From Acinetobacter calcoaceticus DSM 30006 = CIP 81.8 (GTDB lineage: Bacteria; Pseudomonadota; Gammaproteobacteria; Pseudomonadales; Moraxellaceae), in assembly GCF_000368965.1 (NCBI RefSeq), contig NZ_KB849780.1, positions 248,001-312,000 on the forward strand: a stretch of 64,000 nt of DNA, in the 5' to 3' direction. Made by a program: the position numbers and the translations under genes. Every line of letters begins with the position of its first letter. Position 1 is the stretch's first letter. Positions 20,661 to 30,531 of this stretch are shown here, piece by piece. The notes below the pieces were generated by a model, which was given only the letters and a program-made list of their open reading frames with translations, searched no databases and had not been told where the DNA came from.

Positions 20661-22847
20661 ATGGAAAATAAAAAACGAATGACCACACAAGCTTCGGGTT
20701 GGGTCTCGGCTTTTAAAGCATTTTTAGATCGCCGTGCATTAATTATGCTGTTCCTTGGTTTTTCTGCCGGAATTCCAATTTTATTAATTTTCTCTAGTCT
20801 CTCTTTATGGCTTGGAGAGGCAGGCATTGATAAAAGTGCAGTCACTTTTTTTAGTTGGGCGGCTCTAGGTTACTCTTTTAAGTTTGTTTGGGCTCCTCTC
20901 ATTGATGAGTTACCTGTACCTGTTTTAACCAAAATGTTAGGCCGAAGACGTGCTTGGTTGTTAATTGCACAGTGTTTGATTGTCCTTGCTATTTGTATTA
21001 TGGCTTTTTCTGATCCTGCTTTAGGTCCGAGTTATCTTGTTCAAATGGCAGTAGGTGCTGTGTTGCTTGGTTTTTCAGCAGCAACACAAGATATTGTGAT
21101 TGATGCCTACCGTATTGAATTAGCAGAAACAGAAATGCAAACAGTGTTGGCATCTACTTATAATGCTGGTTATCGAATCGGAATGATTGTGGCTGGAGCG
21201 GGGGCATTATTTCTAGCTGCATATTTGGGAACTGCTAAAGGTAATTACATTTACGAAGCTTGGAAAATGACTTACTTAACCATGGCAGCGGTTATGTTGG
21301 TCGGCATTGTAACGACTTTGCTCGTTCGTGAACCTCAAGTAAATCGTGTTTATAAAAACTATAAGAGTAGTGATTATTACCGTTTGGTGTTCGTGTTTTT
21401 TGTTGCCGCTATTTCATTTGTAGTCACCTATATTTATTCTGGACAGATAACAGAAGCAATCTCGCAAGCTGGAAGTATAAAAGACAACGCAGCATTATTT
21501 GGTTTAGAAGCTTTAAGATTTTTAACGGCGACAGCTTGTGCCATTTTTGTGGGCTATTTACTGGTTAAATTTGGTGTAGTTAACCAACAAATGGCTAAAG
21601 AGACATGGATTGCACCAATCTTAGATTTCTTTAAACGTTATGGTGTCAAACTTGCATTAGTCTTATTACTCCTCATTGGTTTCTTCCGTATTTCAGACAT
21701 TATTGCGGGTGTTATTTCCAATGTTTTTTATCAAGACCTTAACTTTAGCAAAGAACAAATTGCCGAAGCAGTCAAAATCTATGGGGTGATATTTAGTTTA
21801 ATAGGTGGCTTCTTAGGTGGCCTTTTAGCACAGCGTATAAACATTATGAAGCTTATGTTTGTCGGTGCAGTTTTGGCAAGTTCTACCAATTTAATTTTTA
21901 TTGGACTGGTAAAATCTGGACAGCCATTAGATGTAGTTGATGTAAAAGTTGGTGAGCAAAACTATAAAGTTCAGCCCGATGAAGTAGGTTTGTGGAAGCT
22001 AGCGGTACCAAGTTCTAGCTTTAATGGAGTGAAACAAATTGAGGTGAAAGCTGCTTATGCCACACAAAATGGTGTAGCGCCTGTGACTCGTACTCAGCCA
22101 TTACTCACTACTGAATTAGCCAAATCACCTCTACAAATTTTACCAATCATGGGTAATGATCAAATCTATTTGAAAGAGGGAGAAAGGAGTATTGTGATTC
22201 GAGGGCAATACTTCGGGCAAGCTTTAACCCCTACGCAAAAAATCATAATTAGTCTTGATGGACAAAATTTTGATGCAAAAATGTCAGATGAAAAAGGTAT
22301 TTTTAGTGCAGCAATTGATGCGAAAAAATTAGCTTCATCGGCAAGTAAAGAACTCAATGTAGCTGTAGTAGATGGTGAACGGAAAATACTTTCTGCATCT
22401 CATCCATATGCTGTTAGCTCAAATCTAAAAGCAGCAAGTGAATTAGATGTAAATATTGAACCTTTAGCTTACGTTGACCCGCTTTCAGGTCAATCAGTTG
22501 AAATCAGCGGTAAGGTGATTAAACCGTATAGTTCTTTATGGCTTTATTTTGCCATTATTGTCGACAACTTGGCTTCTGGCTTGGCGGGTGCCGCATTTAT
22601 TGCATTCCTTTCAAGTTTAACGAGTGTGTCGTTCACAGCTGTTCAATATGCGATCTTTAGTTCACTCATGACGCTTACACCAAAACTTTTGGGTGGATAT
22701 TCAGGTACCATAGTTAGTAATATTGGATATCCAAAATTCTTTTTGATGACCACTCTTATTGGTATTCCAATCTTGATTTTAGTGGTTTGGGTTGGAAAAC
22801 TGCTAAAAGATCATCAAACACATGAATCAGAAAAGGCAGGTGAATAA
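20661..22847 (+). CDS. ampG: AmpG-like muropeptide permease with inserted Ig-like domain
   Basis: MFS permease that brings anhydro-muropeptides from cell-wall turnover into the cytoplasm. The N-terminal half matches AmpG well (residues 24-100, including [15 protein letters not shown] and G-R-R-R-A-W-L; D-I-V-I-D-A-Y near 144-150). The protein is 728 aa against about 490 in E. coli. The excess is mainly a non-membrane block at about 419-625, rich in beta-strand patterns ([17 protein letters not shown]), placed between membrane helices. The last helices (about 626-720) complete the transporter. It is followed 2 bp later by gloA. Confidence 0.88.
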   Translation: MENKKRMTTQASGWVSAFKAFLDRRALIMLFLGFSAGIPILLIFSSLSLWLGEAGIDKSAVTFFSWAALGYSFKFVWAPLIDELPVPVLTKMLGRRRAWLLIAQCLIVLAICIMAFSDPALGPSYLVQMAVGAVLLGFSAATQDIVIDAYRIELAETEMQTVLASTYNAGYRIGMIVAGAGALFLAAYLGTAKGNYIYEAWKMTYLTMAAVMLVGIVTTLLVREPQVNRVYKNYKSSDYYRLVFVFFVAAISFVVTYIYSGQITEAISQAGSIKDNAALFGLEALRFLTATACAIFVGYLLVKFGVVNQQMAKETWIAPILDFFKRYGVKLALVLLLLIGFFRISDIIAGVISNVFYQDLNFSKEQIAEAVKIYGVIFSLIGGFLGGLLAQRINIMKLMFVGAVLASSTNLIFIGLVKSGQPLDVVDVKVGEQNYKVQPDEVGLWKLAVPSSSFNGVKQIEVKAAYATQNGVAPVTRTQPLLTTELAKSPLQILPIMGNDQIYLKEGERSIVIRGQYFGQALTPTQKIIISLDGQNFDAKMSDEKGIFSAAIDAKKLASSASKELNVAVVDGERKILSASHPYAVSSNLKAASELDVNIEPLAYVDPLSGQSVEISGKVIKPYSSLWLYFAIIVDNLASGLAGAAFIAFLSSLTSVSFTAVQYAIFSSLMTLTPKLLGGYSGTIVSNIGYPKFFLMTTLIGIPILILVVWVGKLLKDHQTHESEKAGE

Positions 22848-22849
22848 AC

Positions 22850-23251
22850 ATGCGAATGCTTCATACAATGTTGCGAGTAGGCAATTTAGAACAATCTTTA
22901 AAGTTCTATACCGAAGTATTAGGAATGAAGTTACTTCGTAAGCGTGATTATGAAGAAGGGCGCTTTACTCTGGCATTTGTTGGTTATGGTGATGAAGAAA
23001 CCAATACTGTGCTTGAACTCACTCATAACTGGGATACTTCAAGTTATGATTTAGGCAATGCATACGGGCATATTGCCATTGGCGTTGATGATGCTTATAA
23101 AGCATGTGAAGAAATTAAAGCACGTGGTGGTAAAGTCGTGCGTGAAGCTGGCCCAATGAAAGGCGGCGTAACGGTTATTGCATTTGTTGAAGATCCAGAT
23201 GGTTATAAAATCGAGTTGATTCAACAAGATGCTGATGCCAGAAATAACTAA
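22850..23251 (+). CDS. gloA: GloA, lactoylglutathione lyase (glyoxalase I)
   Basis: Converts the hemithioacetal of methylglyoxal and glutathione to S-lactoylglutathione. It has 133 aa with all four metal ligands of the Ni-dependent enzyme in place: His5, Glu56, His74 and Glu122. It lies 2 bp after the ampG-like gene and is probably co-transcribed with it. A branched hairpin ending in a T run follows. Confidence 0.96.
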   Translation: MRMLHTMLRVGNLEQSLKFYTEVLGMKLLRKRDYEEGRFTLAFVGYGDEETNTVLELTHNWDTSSYDLGNAYGHIAIGVDDAYKACEEIKARGGKVVREAGPMKGGVTVIAFVEDPDGYKIELIQQDADARNN

Positions 23252-23308
23252 ATAAATGACTTAGGTGATTTAAGATTTAGGTCTTAAAAGTCTAGCTTTA
23301 TTTTTAGA

Positions 23309-23363
23309 GCCCAGTATGATGAATATCCGACCGAATGGTCAATTTATCAACTGGGTTTTTTAT
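23309..23363 (+). terminator. Branched terminator-like structure after gloA
   Basis: CCCAGT and ACTGGG form the base of a long hairpin, with a second GACC/GGTC stem inside, followed by seven T. The outer stem is short for the loop size. Confidence 0.5.
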
Positions 23364-23391
23364 TTATCTAAAATAATCATAGGATGTGGCT

Positions 23392-24357
23392 ATGTTGAAG
23401 TTATTGGCACTTGATCGATTTACAATTTTGTTGGTTGGAATGGTATTACTAGCAACATTTTTTCCAGTCAGTGGTCAAGCAGCGCAATATTTCAATACAC
23501 TCACCACGGTCGCGATTGCAATATTATTTTTTTTGCATGGTGCGAAGCTGTCTCGTGAGGCTGTAATTGAAGGCATTTTGCATTGGAAAATGCATTTACT
23601 TGTATTCGCATTTACTTTTTTTGTTTTTCCAGTGATTGGTTTGTTGGCTAAGCCGATTCTGTTACCTCTACTAGGTCAGCAGCTGTACTGGGGTTTTTTG
23701 TTTATGTGCTTTTTACCCTCTACGGTTCAATCTTCTATTGCATTTACATCGGTTGCAAAAGGGAATGTGGCGGGAGCGGTCTGTAGTGCATCTTTTTCAA
23801 ATTTGATTGGTATGTTTATTACACCAGTGTTAGTTAGCTTTTTTATTTTAGGCCAAAGCCAACATGGGTTCGATCCGACTGCTTCAATTATACAAATTAC
23901 ATTGTTACTGTTAGTGCCATTTATTTTAGGACAAATATTACGTCCTTATATTTTTCCCTATATGGCAAAAGTGCCAAGTATTGTTAAAGCTTTCGATCAA
24001 GGTTCTATTTTGATGGTGGTGTATGGTGCATTCAGTGGGGCAGTAGTCGCAGGGCTTTGGCATCAGGTGAGTTGGAAAACCTTACTTATTCTAACGGTTG
24101 CTTGTTCAGTTCTTTTAACCATCATTATGCTATTAGCACTTTATCTACCACGTGCTTTTGGATTTAACCGAGCAGATCAAGTCACGGTTTTCTTTTGTAG
24201 CTCAAAAAAGACGCTGGCAAGTGGTGTGCCGATGGCGCAAATCTTATTTATTGGCCAGCCTTTAGGCATGATTGTGTTACCTATTATGATCTTTCACCAA
24301 ATCCAATTAATGGTTTGTGGGGTAATTGCAAATTACTGGGCTAAATCTAAAGATTAA
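23392..24357 (+). CDS. SBF-like (bile acid:sodium symporter family) transporter
   Basis: Inner-membrane protein of 321 aa with about nine to ten hydrophobic helices. Family features are F-L-H-G-A-K-L-S near residue 45, the broken-helix segment F-L-P-S-T-V-Q-S-S-I-A-F, and S-S-K-K-T-L-A-S-G-V-P-M-A near 265-280. These fit the SBF-like family (PF13593), distant relatives of the bile acid:sodium symporters. The substrate is unknown. AGGA 8 nt before the ATG at 23392 fixes the start. Confidence 0.88.
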   Translation: MLKLLALDRFTILLVGMVLLATFFPVSGQAAQYFNTLTTVAIAILFFLHGAKLSREAVIEGILHWKMHLLVFAFTFFVFPVIGLLAKPILLPLLGQQLYWGFLFMCFLPSTVQSSIAFTSVAKGNVAGAVCSASFSNLIGMFITPVLVSFFILGQSQHGFDPTASIIQITLLLLVPFILGQILRPYIFPYMAKVPSIVKAFDQGSILMVVYGAFSGAVVAGLWHQVSWKTLLILTVACSVLLTIIMLLALYLPRAFGFNRADQVTVFFCSSKKTLASGVPMAQILFIGQPLGMIVLPIMIFHQIQLMVCGVIANYWAKSKD

Positions 24358-24381
24358 TTCGCAAATAAAAATTATTTGACG

Positions 24382-24387
24382 TATAAT
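24382..24387 (+). promoter_or_regulatory. Candidate -10 box of the rpmE promoter
   Basis: A perfect TATAAT lies 160-170 nt before the rpmE ATG. No good -35 box is visible at the usual distance. It would give a leader of about 155 nt that contains the folded element at 24459-24506. Confidence 0.45.
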
Positions 24388-24458
24388 CTTGTCCACTTGT
24401 TGTGCTTAGCTCTAACCCTAGAGGTTTCGGTGGGCCAAAAGAATGGTCTGTTGTGGTG

Positions 24459-24506
24459 TTGATCTGCTCATTTGAGCCTGTCCTCAACTTAGTTGAGAGT
24501 GATCAA
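24459..24506 (+). ncRNA. Three-way-junction leader RNA upstream of rpmE
   Basis: TTGATC and GATCAA form a closing stem around two further hairpins, CTCA-TT-TGAG and CTCAAC-TTA-GTTGAG. All pairings are perfect. Ribosomal protein L31 genes in several bacteria carry autoregulatory leaders, so this is probably an L31-responsive element; that role is inferred. Confidence 0.5.
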
Positions 24507-24550
24507 TTGCGATGGCAGCTTAAGCCTTTCTAAATTAGGAGTAATCGACG

Positions 24551-24775
24551 ATGCGCGCCGATATTCACCCAAAATATGCAACATTAGTAGCAACTTGTTC
24601 TTGCGGTAACGTAATCGAAACTCGTTCTGCTTTAGGTAAAGACACTATCTACCTTGACGTATGTTCAGCTTGCCACCCTTTCTACACTGGTAAGCAAAAG
24701 AATGTAGACACTGGTGGTCGTATCGACAAATTCAAACAACGTTTTTCTGGTATGTCTCGCTCTATCAAGCGTTAA
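24551..24775 (+). CDS. rpmE: RpmE, 50S ribosomal protein L31 (zinc-binding form)
   Basis: Ribosomal protein L31 of 74 aa that bridges the subunits. Four cysteines (16, 18, 38 and 41) form the zinc ribbon, so this is the C+ zinc-replete form rather than the zinc-free YkgM type. A TTAGGAG Shine-Dalgarno precedes the ATG, and a structured leader of about 155 nt suggests autoregulation. An intrinsic terminator follows at once. Confidence 0.97.
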   Translation: MRADIHPKYATLVATCSCGNVIETRSALGKDTIYLDVCSACHPFYTGKQKNVDTGGRIDKFKQRFSGMSRSIKR

Positions 24776-24791
24776 TACTGCAAAACGAAAC

Positions 24792-24820
24792 AAAAAACGG
24801 GCTTTATGCCCGTTTTTTGT
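24792..24820 (+). terminator. Terminator after rpmE
   Basis: AAAACGGGC/GCCCGTTTT stem with TTATGC-type loop and flanking A and T runs. It can also serve the convergent gene at 24839. Confidence 0.9.
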
Positions 24821-24838
24821 TTATGGACGACAAGACCA

Positions 24839-26965
24839 TTATTGGTCTTGTACGTCTGTTAATCGATCAAGTTTTTTCTGGAAATAACGACCTTGTAAGA
24901 AACGTGCTTCCACATTCCAAGCGTTAGCAAATAAGTTCATATCATCAAGATCGGCAAGTAAAATCCCTACTGGTTTTACAGTCAAATAGTTCAAAACCTT
25001 TTCTTGTAATTGCGCTAAACCAACGTCTGAGTTTAATAGCTCTGTCTTCTTCGATTGTAATTTTAAATATTGAACATCAAGTTGTTGCAATATCGATTCA
25101 CTATAAATAGAAGATGTGAAATCCCGAATTGAAATTTCTGCGCCGTGTTGACGTAGGCGAGCTATTTGTTGCTGCACTATTGCAAGATGTGGCTGAATCG
25201 CTTGTTCTGAAAATTGTAGAACCAATGGGCTTTCTTGCTTACTACCAATAATGGTGAGTAATTTCGAAATCAGCTCAGGGAATGATTTATCTTTGAGTAA
25301 GATATCAATATTCAAGTTAATAATCAGTTTAGCTTTCGGGTACTGCGTAATAAAATTATGTAGCTGCTTGCTAGCCTCAACCAAGACCCAACGGTCTAAT
25401 TGAATAGAAAGTTCGCTATCATCTCTTAATGTGGCTAAATCGTTTAAGTCATGCCACTGTTCATCTGCAATAAAACCGCTAGTAACTTCATAGTTATGGG
25501 TTTCTTGATCATGCTTATCATAAATCTGCTGATATTTTAAATGGATTTCACCCCGCGCTAGCTGTTGCTTTAATTGTTGCAATAGAGAGGATTGCACAGG
25601 AGCATCAACATTCTGAAGACTTAGATCAAGTGAGATAGAAGAACTCGTAGGCTCAGGAGAGATAATATCGATAGTTGGCACTAACTCAATTTCTGACTTC
25701 GCCTTAGGTAGCTCTTGCTGATTGGTTTGATTGAGTAGCTTTGCAAAACTAGCTTCATCTAAAGGTTCAGTAATTTGCGCATAACTCAGCTTAAACTGGA
25801 TCGAGTAGTTAAGCTCATTAATCGGTAATAAATGCTCTTTTTGCAAACTTTGCAGACTAGCCAATTGGGAGTTAAGGACTGTACTGTTTTCAGCTTGCAA
25901 AACGCCAAGATATGCCCCAAGTTCAAGATTAAAAATCGGCATTTGTGCTTGTTCTTTCAGAAAACTTTGCAGCTGATTAAAATATTGTCCAGGAGTTTGC
26001 CAATTGAGTAGAAATACACGTTCTGGGCACTGACTTAATCTAAATAAAACCAATGCATTCGCTTGAGCAGGGTGGGTTGATAGCTGTCGATTAATCTGTT
26101 GCCAAGGTGTAATTAACCCATAGCTCTTTTCAGAAAAAACTGTATTTGCGGGTGTTTGTAAATCCAGTTGATAGTCAATGGTTAACTGTACGGCGTCTTC
26201 TTCCTGACTGGGAATAAATTCAAGTTTTAAAGCATTATTACCTGAAATTGCTGCATGTTGACTCTGGATTTCAAAACGCGCCTGATCAAATTGACCTAAT
26301 GAAATTTTCTTAAATCTTTGTTTAAAAATATTTAAATCATTGGGTTGTAAAACATCTAATATCGGCAGGCCAATAATCTCTTCTTCTTGCTTAAAGCCAA
26401 AAAGATTGAGATATTCTGTATTTGCCTTAACGTGCATGCCTTCTTGAAAAAGGGCAACTGCTTTATGACTGTTATTGACCAATGTTTGTGTATGAGAGTG
26501 AATAGTCTCTAGTTCACTGGTCAGGCGTTGCTCAGTTTGCAATAAATGGCTATACGACAAGGTTCGAATAAGCGTGATATAAAAATAATCTAATGGTTCT
26601 AATGGAACTACATCATAAATACCTTTATGAATATAAGCCTGATATTGCTGAGGTTGATAGTCTTCAGGTTGCAATAACAAAACAGGTAAATGTGGTTGCT
26701 CAGATGCTTGAATAAGGGAGAGGGTTTGTTCAATTTTTAGGTCATAAGCACGACCAAAAATAATAGCATCCCAAGGCGTATTTAACTGTTTTTCAAAACT
26801 TTTTAGGTCATCAAGCAATAATGCCTGAACTTGATAATCATTCCCCAATAATAAATTTAAAATCTGGTTATAACGTAGCTGGTTGTCATCAATAATGAGT
26901 AAACGTGTTTCAGTACGTTTTAACTTTTTAGATAATAAAGAGTTTCTCACTTTAGTGCTTCCCAT
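24839..26965 (-). CDS. FimX-like protein with degenerate receiver, PAS and catalytically dead EAL domain
   Basis: Multi-domain protein of 708 aa, likely a c-di-GMP receptor. Domain order: a receiver-like domain at about 15-140 (L-L-I-I-D-D-N, but the phospho-acceptor site reads I-I-F-G-R), a PAS domain at about 150-255, a GGDEF-like region at about 285-395 with no GGDEF signature, and an EAL domain at about 465-700. The EAL motif reads Y-E-V-T where active enzymes have EAL/EVL, and other metal ligands are missing, so no phosphodiesterase activity is expected. Q-G-R-Y-F-Q near the end corresponds to the ligand-binding loop. The layout is that of Pseudomonas FimX, which controls type IV pili. 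It overlaps the upstream PilZ-type gene by 19 bp. Confidence 0.82.
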   Translation of the reverse strand: MGSTKVRNSLLSKKLKRTETRLLIIDDNQLRYNQILNLLLGNDYQVQALLLDDLKSFEKQLNTPWDAIIFGRAYDLKIEQTLSLIQASEQPHLPVLLLQPEDYQPQQYQAYIHKGIYDVVPLEPLDYFYITLIRTLSYSHLLQTEQRLTSELETIHSHTQTLVNNSHKAVALFQEGMHVKANTEYLNLFGFKQEEEIIGLPILDVLQPNDLNIFKQRFKKISLGQFDQARFEIQSQHAAISGNNALKLEFIPSQEEDAVQLTIDYQLDLQTPANTVFSEKSYGLITPWQQINRQLSTHPAQANALVLFRLSQCPERVFLLNWQTPGQYFNQLQSFLKEQAQMPIFNLELGAYLGVLQAENSTVLNSQLASLQSLQKEHLLPINELNYSIQFKLSYAQITEPLDEASFAKLLNQTNQQELPKAKSEIELVPTIDIISPEPTSSSISLDLSLQNVDAPVQSSLLQQLKQQLARGEIHLKYQQIYDKHDQETHNYEVTSGFIADEQWHDLNDLATLRDDSELSIQLDRWVLVEASKQLHNFITQYPKAKLIINLNIDILLKDKSFPELISKLLTIIGSKQESPLVLQFSEQAIQPHLAIVQQQIARLRQHGAEISIRDFTSSIYSESILQQLDVQYLKLQSKKTELLNSDVGLAQLQEKVLNYLTVKPVGILLADLDDMNLFANAWNVEARFLQGRYFQKKLDRLTDVQDQ

Positions 26966-28695
26966 AAATCTTGACTGCTAGAGTTGCTATTCTTTTTCAT
27001 CATGAACTGATCAAGCAGATTTTGTTGCTGATCATTCAGAAGTTCGAAATGAAATTGAATAAAACTTTGAGTAATGAGTTGTGCTTTGAGTAGATACACT
27101 TTGATTTCTTCTGTCCCCAATCGTAAATGAATTGTTTGTTGCTCTCTAAAAATTTGTGACCCCGGTAAAATCAGCGTATTTTGTATTTCTTCTAGGTTTT
27201 GTGTTTGTAGTAATAGTGCAGGATGATAATTGCGCGTATGACGCTCAGCTTGAATATGGACTGCGCAAGGGAACATGGCCTGTGACAAAATCTCTAAACC
27301 TAACTCTAGGCTTTTTTCTGTCGACTGTTTAATCCAGCGGATTACTCCACCACGCCATTGTCCATGCAAGGTTTCTTTAACTAAAATATATTCACCGGTT
27401 CTTAGATTTTTTGGTGCTTCTCCAGACCATTTAATACGATATCCATTGACACTAATATCGAGAACAGTGGTTTGATAAATGGTTTTGCTTTCACGACTTA
27501 AGCGTTGATAGGATGTTGTTTGTTGTTCTTTTTTCTCTAAATTGGATAGAACTTTAGATTCACTTTGTAAGTTGTAGTTATTGTTCAGTTGTAGCGTTTC
27601 TTCAAAGTTTTTTGCTTTCGAGAGATAGAAATGAGCTGTACTTAAACCGAAACAAATTTGTAGCTCGGCATTATATTCATAACGTTCATGACGACGTTGA
27701 GCCGTAGTACCTAAAATAGTTTGAACATGAAACTTTAAAGCTGGGCTTAAATAAAATTTTTCATTTTTGGAAATATATTGCGCATTTTTATGCATGGTTG
27801 CAGTGACATGCTCAAGTAATGCCTGTGTGCCTATAAAAATGTTTGGGCTAAAGTTAGAGCTGCGTTTCGTATTATAAACCGGCGGATGATCTTTATTTGG
27901 GTCGACCACATATTTTGTTAATGCAGTATCTTTCGGCAAAATATGAATCATTCTTGCCCAGTCAAAACTACATTGAAATAATGCCTGAATTTCTGACTGA
28001 CGAATTTGGTTCGTATTTAAAATATCGAGCAAAATAAGCTGAGCATAAGCTTGAGTAATATTTGCTAGAGGGTGATGTACACCCTGAATATGGTTAATAT
28101 TTACCAGATGATATTTGTGTTGAACAGCAGTTTCATAGAGTTGATGTGCAATTAGCCATTGCCCTTTGACTGGTTCACTATAGAGCATATGCTGCTGATA
28201 TAAGAGACTGGTTAATTGTTGCAGCGCATGGAAAGTCGCTAAAGTACGTGCCGTTTGCAAATTCTTTTTTTGTTTATAGGCAAACAGTGAAAATTTTTGA
28301 TGCTGTAATTGCTCATGGCTATTTTTAGCAATATTTAAATAAATACTGGCAAAATAGCATCGGAGCAACATTGCTAATTCAATAATGTGTTCATTACGGT
28401 CTGTGCTAATAACGCCTTGGTTAAAAAAGTTTTTTTCTAGGCTTGCAAGAACGTTATTAATGGTGGGATGGAGCGTTTGTATGAGATCGAAACGCAAGGT
28501 CTCGCTACATTTTAATTCATTGAGCTCTAAAATTGCGGTGAATAATGCTTTTGACGTATCGCCGAGTTGCATAATAGAAAGGGTAGTGACCCATTCATTA
28601 AGATCTTTAATATTGGCTTCACAAAAGCTTAACCGTTCACGAGTGAGTGCGGTTTGATTGTGAAAAATGTCCGATAGTGCATTATTCATCATCAC
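26947..28695 (-). CDS. PilZ-domain protein, partner of the FimX-like gene
   Basis: Protein of 582 aa. Residues 1-370 form a mostly helical region with no family I recognise. A PilZ domain at about 390-480 shows a partial arginine motif (Q-R-L-S-R) followed 15 residues later by D-I-S-V-N-G, the D-x-S-x-x-G part of the c-di-GMP site. A further beta-rich segment follows at 485-570. The stop lies inside the start region of the FimX-like gene (19-bp overlap), so the two are translationally coupled and probably act in one c-di-GMP pathway, perhaps pilus function. There is no signal peptide, so it is cytoplasmic. Confidence 0.75.
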   Translation of the reverse strand: MMMNNALSDIFHNQTALTRERLSFCEANIKDLNEWVTTLSIMQLGDTSKALFTAILELNELKCSETLRFDLIQTLHPTINNVLASLEKNFFNQGVISTDRNEHIIELAMLLRCYFASIYLNIAKNSHEQLQHQKFSLFAYKQKKNLQTARTLATFHALQQLTSLLYQQHMLYSEPVKGQWLIAHQLYETAVQHKYHLVNINHIQGVHHPLANITQAYAQLILLDILNTNQIRQSEIQALFQCSFDWARMIHILPKDTALTKYVVDPNKDHPPVYNTKRSSNFSPNIFIGTQALLEHVTATMHKNAQYISKNEKFYLSPALKFHVQTILGTTAQRRHERYEYNAELQICFGLSTAHFYLSKAKNFEETLQLNNNYNLQSESKVLSNLEKKEQQTTSYQRLSRESKTIYQTTVLDISVNGYRIKWSGEAPKNLRTGEYILVKETLHGQWRGGVIRWIKQSTEKSLELGLEILSQAMFPCAVHIQAERHTRNYHPALLLQTQNLEEIQNTLILPGSQIFREQQTIHLRLGTEEIKVYLLKAQLITQSFIQFHFELLNDQQQNLLDQFMMKKNSNSSSQDLWEALK

Positions 28696-28707
28696 TTATT
28701 ATATAAC

Positions 28708-29724
28708 TCAAAATGTTGTAGCCCCAAAAAGCGGTGTTTTATTCTTTTCGCCCGCAATTTCCCTGACGAGTTTAGGAACCAAATACCCCGGTAGGTTCGC
28801 TAACACATCACGATATATATCATCTATCTCAGATGGTATTAAATCAAAATGTTGTGCACCTTTTACTTTATCTAAAACATGTAAGTAATAAGGCATAACG
28901 CGAGCTTCAAATAAACGATAACTTAAATCAATTAATGTCTGTGCAGAATCATTAACGCCTTTAAGCAAAACTGCCTGATTAAGTACAGTAATGTGCTCGG
29001 CAGATAACTGCAACAATTTTGAACAGGTAAAGTCATCGAGTTCAGAAGCGTGGTTTGAGTGTACCACCAGAATAATACGCAGCCTACTGTTTTTTAATAA
29101 AGAAATCAGCTCTTCGTCGATACGGTTTGGAATAACAATTGGAACCCGTGAATGAATTCTCAGAATCTTAATTTGTTTGAGAGATGATAAACGTTCTAGC
29201 CAAAGTGCTAATTTACGATTAGAAAGCGTAAGGGGGTCGCCACCACTCAAAATGATTTCATTAATATTGGGATTCGCTTCAATATAGTTTTTTATATTTG
29301 GCCAATCGTCATTTTTCGGTAAATTTTCTTGATAGGGAAAATGACGACGGAAACAATAACGGCAATGTACCGCACAAGCACCCGTCAAAGTCAGTAAAAA
29401 ACGTGATTGATATTTATGTAATACACCGGGTAATTGATTTGCTGCTTCTTCGCCTAAAGGGTCAGTTACAAATTCAGGATGTTCCTCAAGTTCTAAATGA
29501 TGAGGTAAAACCTGTAGTAAAAGCGGGTCAAAAGGGTTTTTAACGTTCATTTTTCCGACGAACGCGCGAGGAACCCGTAATTTAAACTGTTCAGAAGCCA
29601 GAATCGCACCTGATAATAGCTGATCGGTGGATAACTCGAGTAGGTTTAGCAACTCCAAAGGATCTGTAATAAGGTCACTCAGTTGCGATTGCCAGTTTTG
29701 CTCTTGGTATAAATAGTTTATCAT
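28708..29724 (-). CDS. epmB: EpmB, EF-P beta-lysylation radical SAM aminomutase
   Basis: Radical-SAM, PLP-dependent lysine 2,3-aminomutase homologue (YjeK) that makes the beta-lysine placed on EF-P. The iron-sulfur motif C-A-V-H-C-R-Y-C (CxxxCxxC) and the S-G-G-D-P-L-T SAM-binding segment are present. The 338 aa length is normal for EpmB and shorter than true lysine aminomutases. It is divergent from efp, its substrate gene, with 73 bp between the starts. The EpmA ligase gene is not in this window. Confidence 0.95.
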   Translation of the reverse strand: MINYLYQEQNWQSQLSDLITDPLELLNLLELSTDQLLSGAILASEQFKLRVPRAFVGKMNVKNPFDPLLLQVLPHHLELEEHPEFVTDPLGEEAANQLPGVLHKYQSRFLLTLTGACAVHCRYCFRRHFPYQENLPKNDDWPNIKNYIEANPNINEIILSGGDPLTLSNRKLALWLERLSSLKQIKILRIHSRVPIVIPNRIDEELISLLKNSRLRIILVVHSNHASELDDFTCSKLLQLSAEHITVLNQAVLLKGVNDSAQTLIDLSYRLFEARVMPYYLHVLDKVKGAQHFDLIPSEIDDIYRDVLANLPGYLVPKLVREIAGEKNKTPLFGATTF

Positions 29725-29797
29725 TTGACACGATTAAGATAATGCAACAACGCATTATATCGCATAGTTGACTTGTTAAGTTTGGAGTGTGCCAGTC

Positions 29798-30367
29798 ATG
29801 GCCAATTATTCTACAAATGATTTCAAGCCGGGCCTTAAGGTCATGCTTGACAGTAACCCATGTTCAATCATGGAAAATGAATACGTAAAACCAGGTAAAG
29901 GTCAAGCGTTCAACCGCGTAAAATTACGTAACCTTAGAACTGGTAAAGTTTTAGAAAAAACTTTTAAGTCTGGCGATACTGTAGAAGCGGCTGACATCGT
30001 AGAAGTAGAAATGGACTACTTATACAATGATGGCGAGCTTTGGAACTTCATGGATCCTGTAACTTTTGAGCAAATCGCTGCAGACAAAACTGCAATGGGC
30101 GATGCAGCTAAATGGTTAAAAGACGATTCAAATGAAAAATGTACTATTATGTTGTTCAACGGTGTGCCTTTAACTGTAAGTGCACCGAACTTCGTAGTAT
30201 TAAAAATTGTTGAAACTGATCCAGGTGTACGCGGTGATACATCTGGCGGTGGCGGTAAACCAGCTAAGCTTGAAACAGGTGCGGTTGTTCGTGTTCCGTT
30301 ATTTGTTCAGCAAGAAGATAGCGTTCGTGTAGATACTCGTACTGGCGATTATTTAGAGCGTGCATAA
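29798..30367 (+). CDS. efp: Efp, translation elongation factor P
   Basis: Translation factor that relieves ribosome stalling at polyproline stretches. The 189 aa protein starts at the ATG at 29798 (GGAG 10 nt upstream); the frame is open three codons further. Lys34 in P-G-K-G-Q-A-F is the residue beta-lysylated by EpmA/EpmB, consistent with epmB being divergent next door. The C-terminal R-T-G-D-Y-L-E-R-A is typical. Confidence 0.98.
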   Translation: MANYSTNDFKPGLKVMLDSNPCSIMENEYVKPGKGQAFNRVKLRNLRTGKVLEKTFKSGDTVEAADIVEVEMDYLYNDGELWNFMDPVTFEQIAADKTAMGDAAKWLKDDSNEKCTIMLFNGVPLTVSAPNFVVLKIVETDPGVRGDTSGGGGKPAKLETGAVVRVPLFVQQEDSVRVDTRTGDYLERA

Positions 30368-30390
30368 TAGTTAAAAAATAAACTATTATC

Positions 30391-30421
30391 GAAGGGATGA
30401 TGTAAATCATCCCTTTTTTTA
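30391..30421 (+). terminator. Terminator after efp
   Basis: AAGGGATGAT/ATCATCCCTT hairpin followed by seven T. Confidence 0.9.
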
Positions 30422-30531
30422 TGCGAAAGTATAAGAGGAAAAAAATTAAAGGAGGAGTACAGTCACAAGGATTTGATAGAACAGTACATAACAATATAAA
30501 AATGCTGTAGTTATTTATTGAGAGGTTAAGA

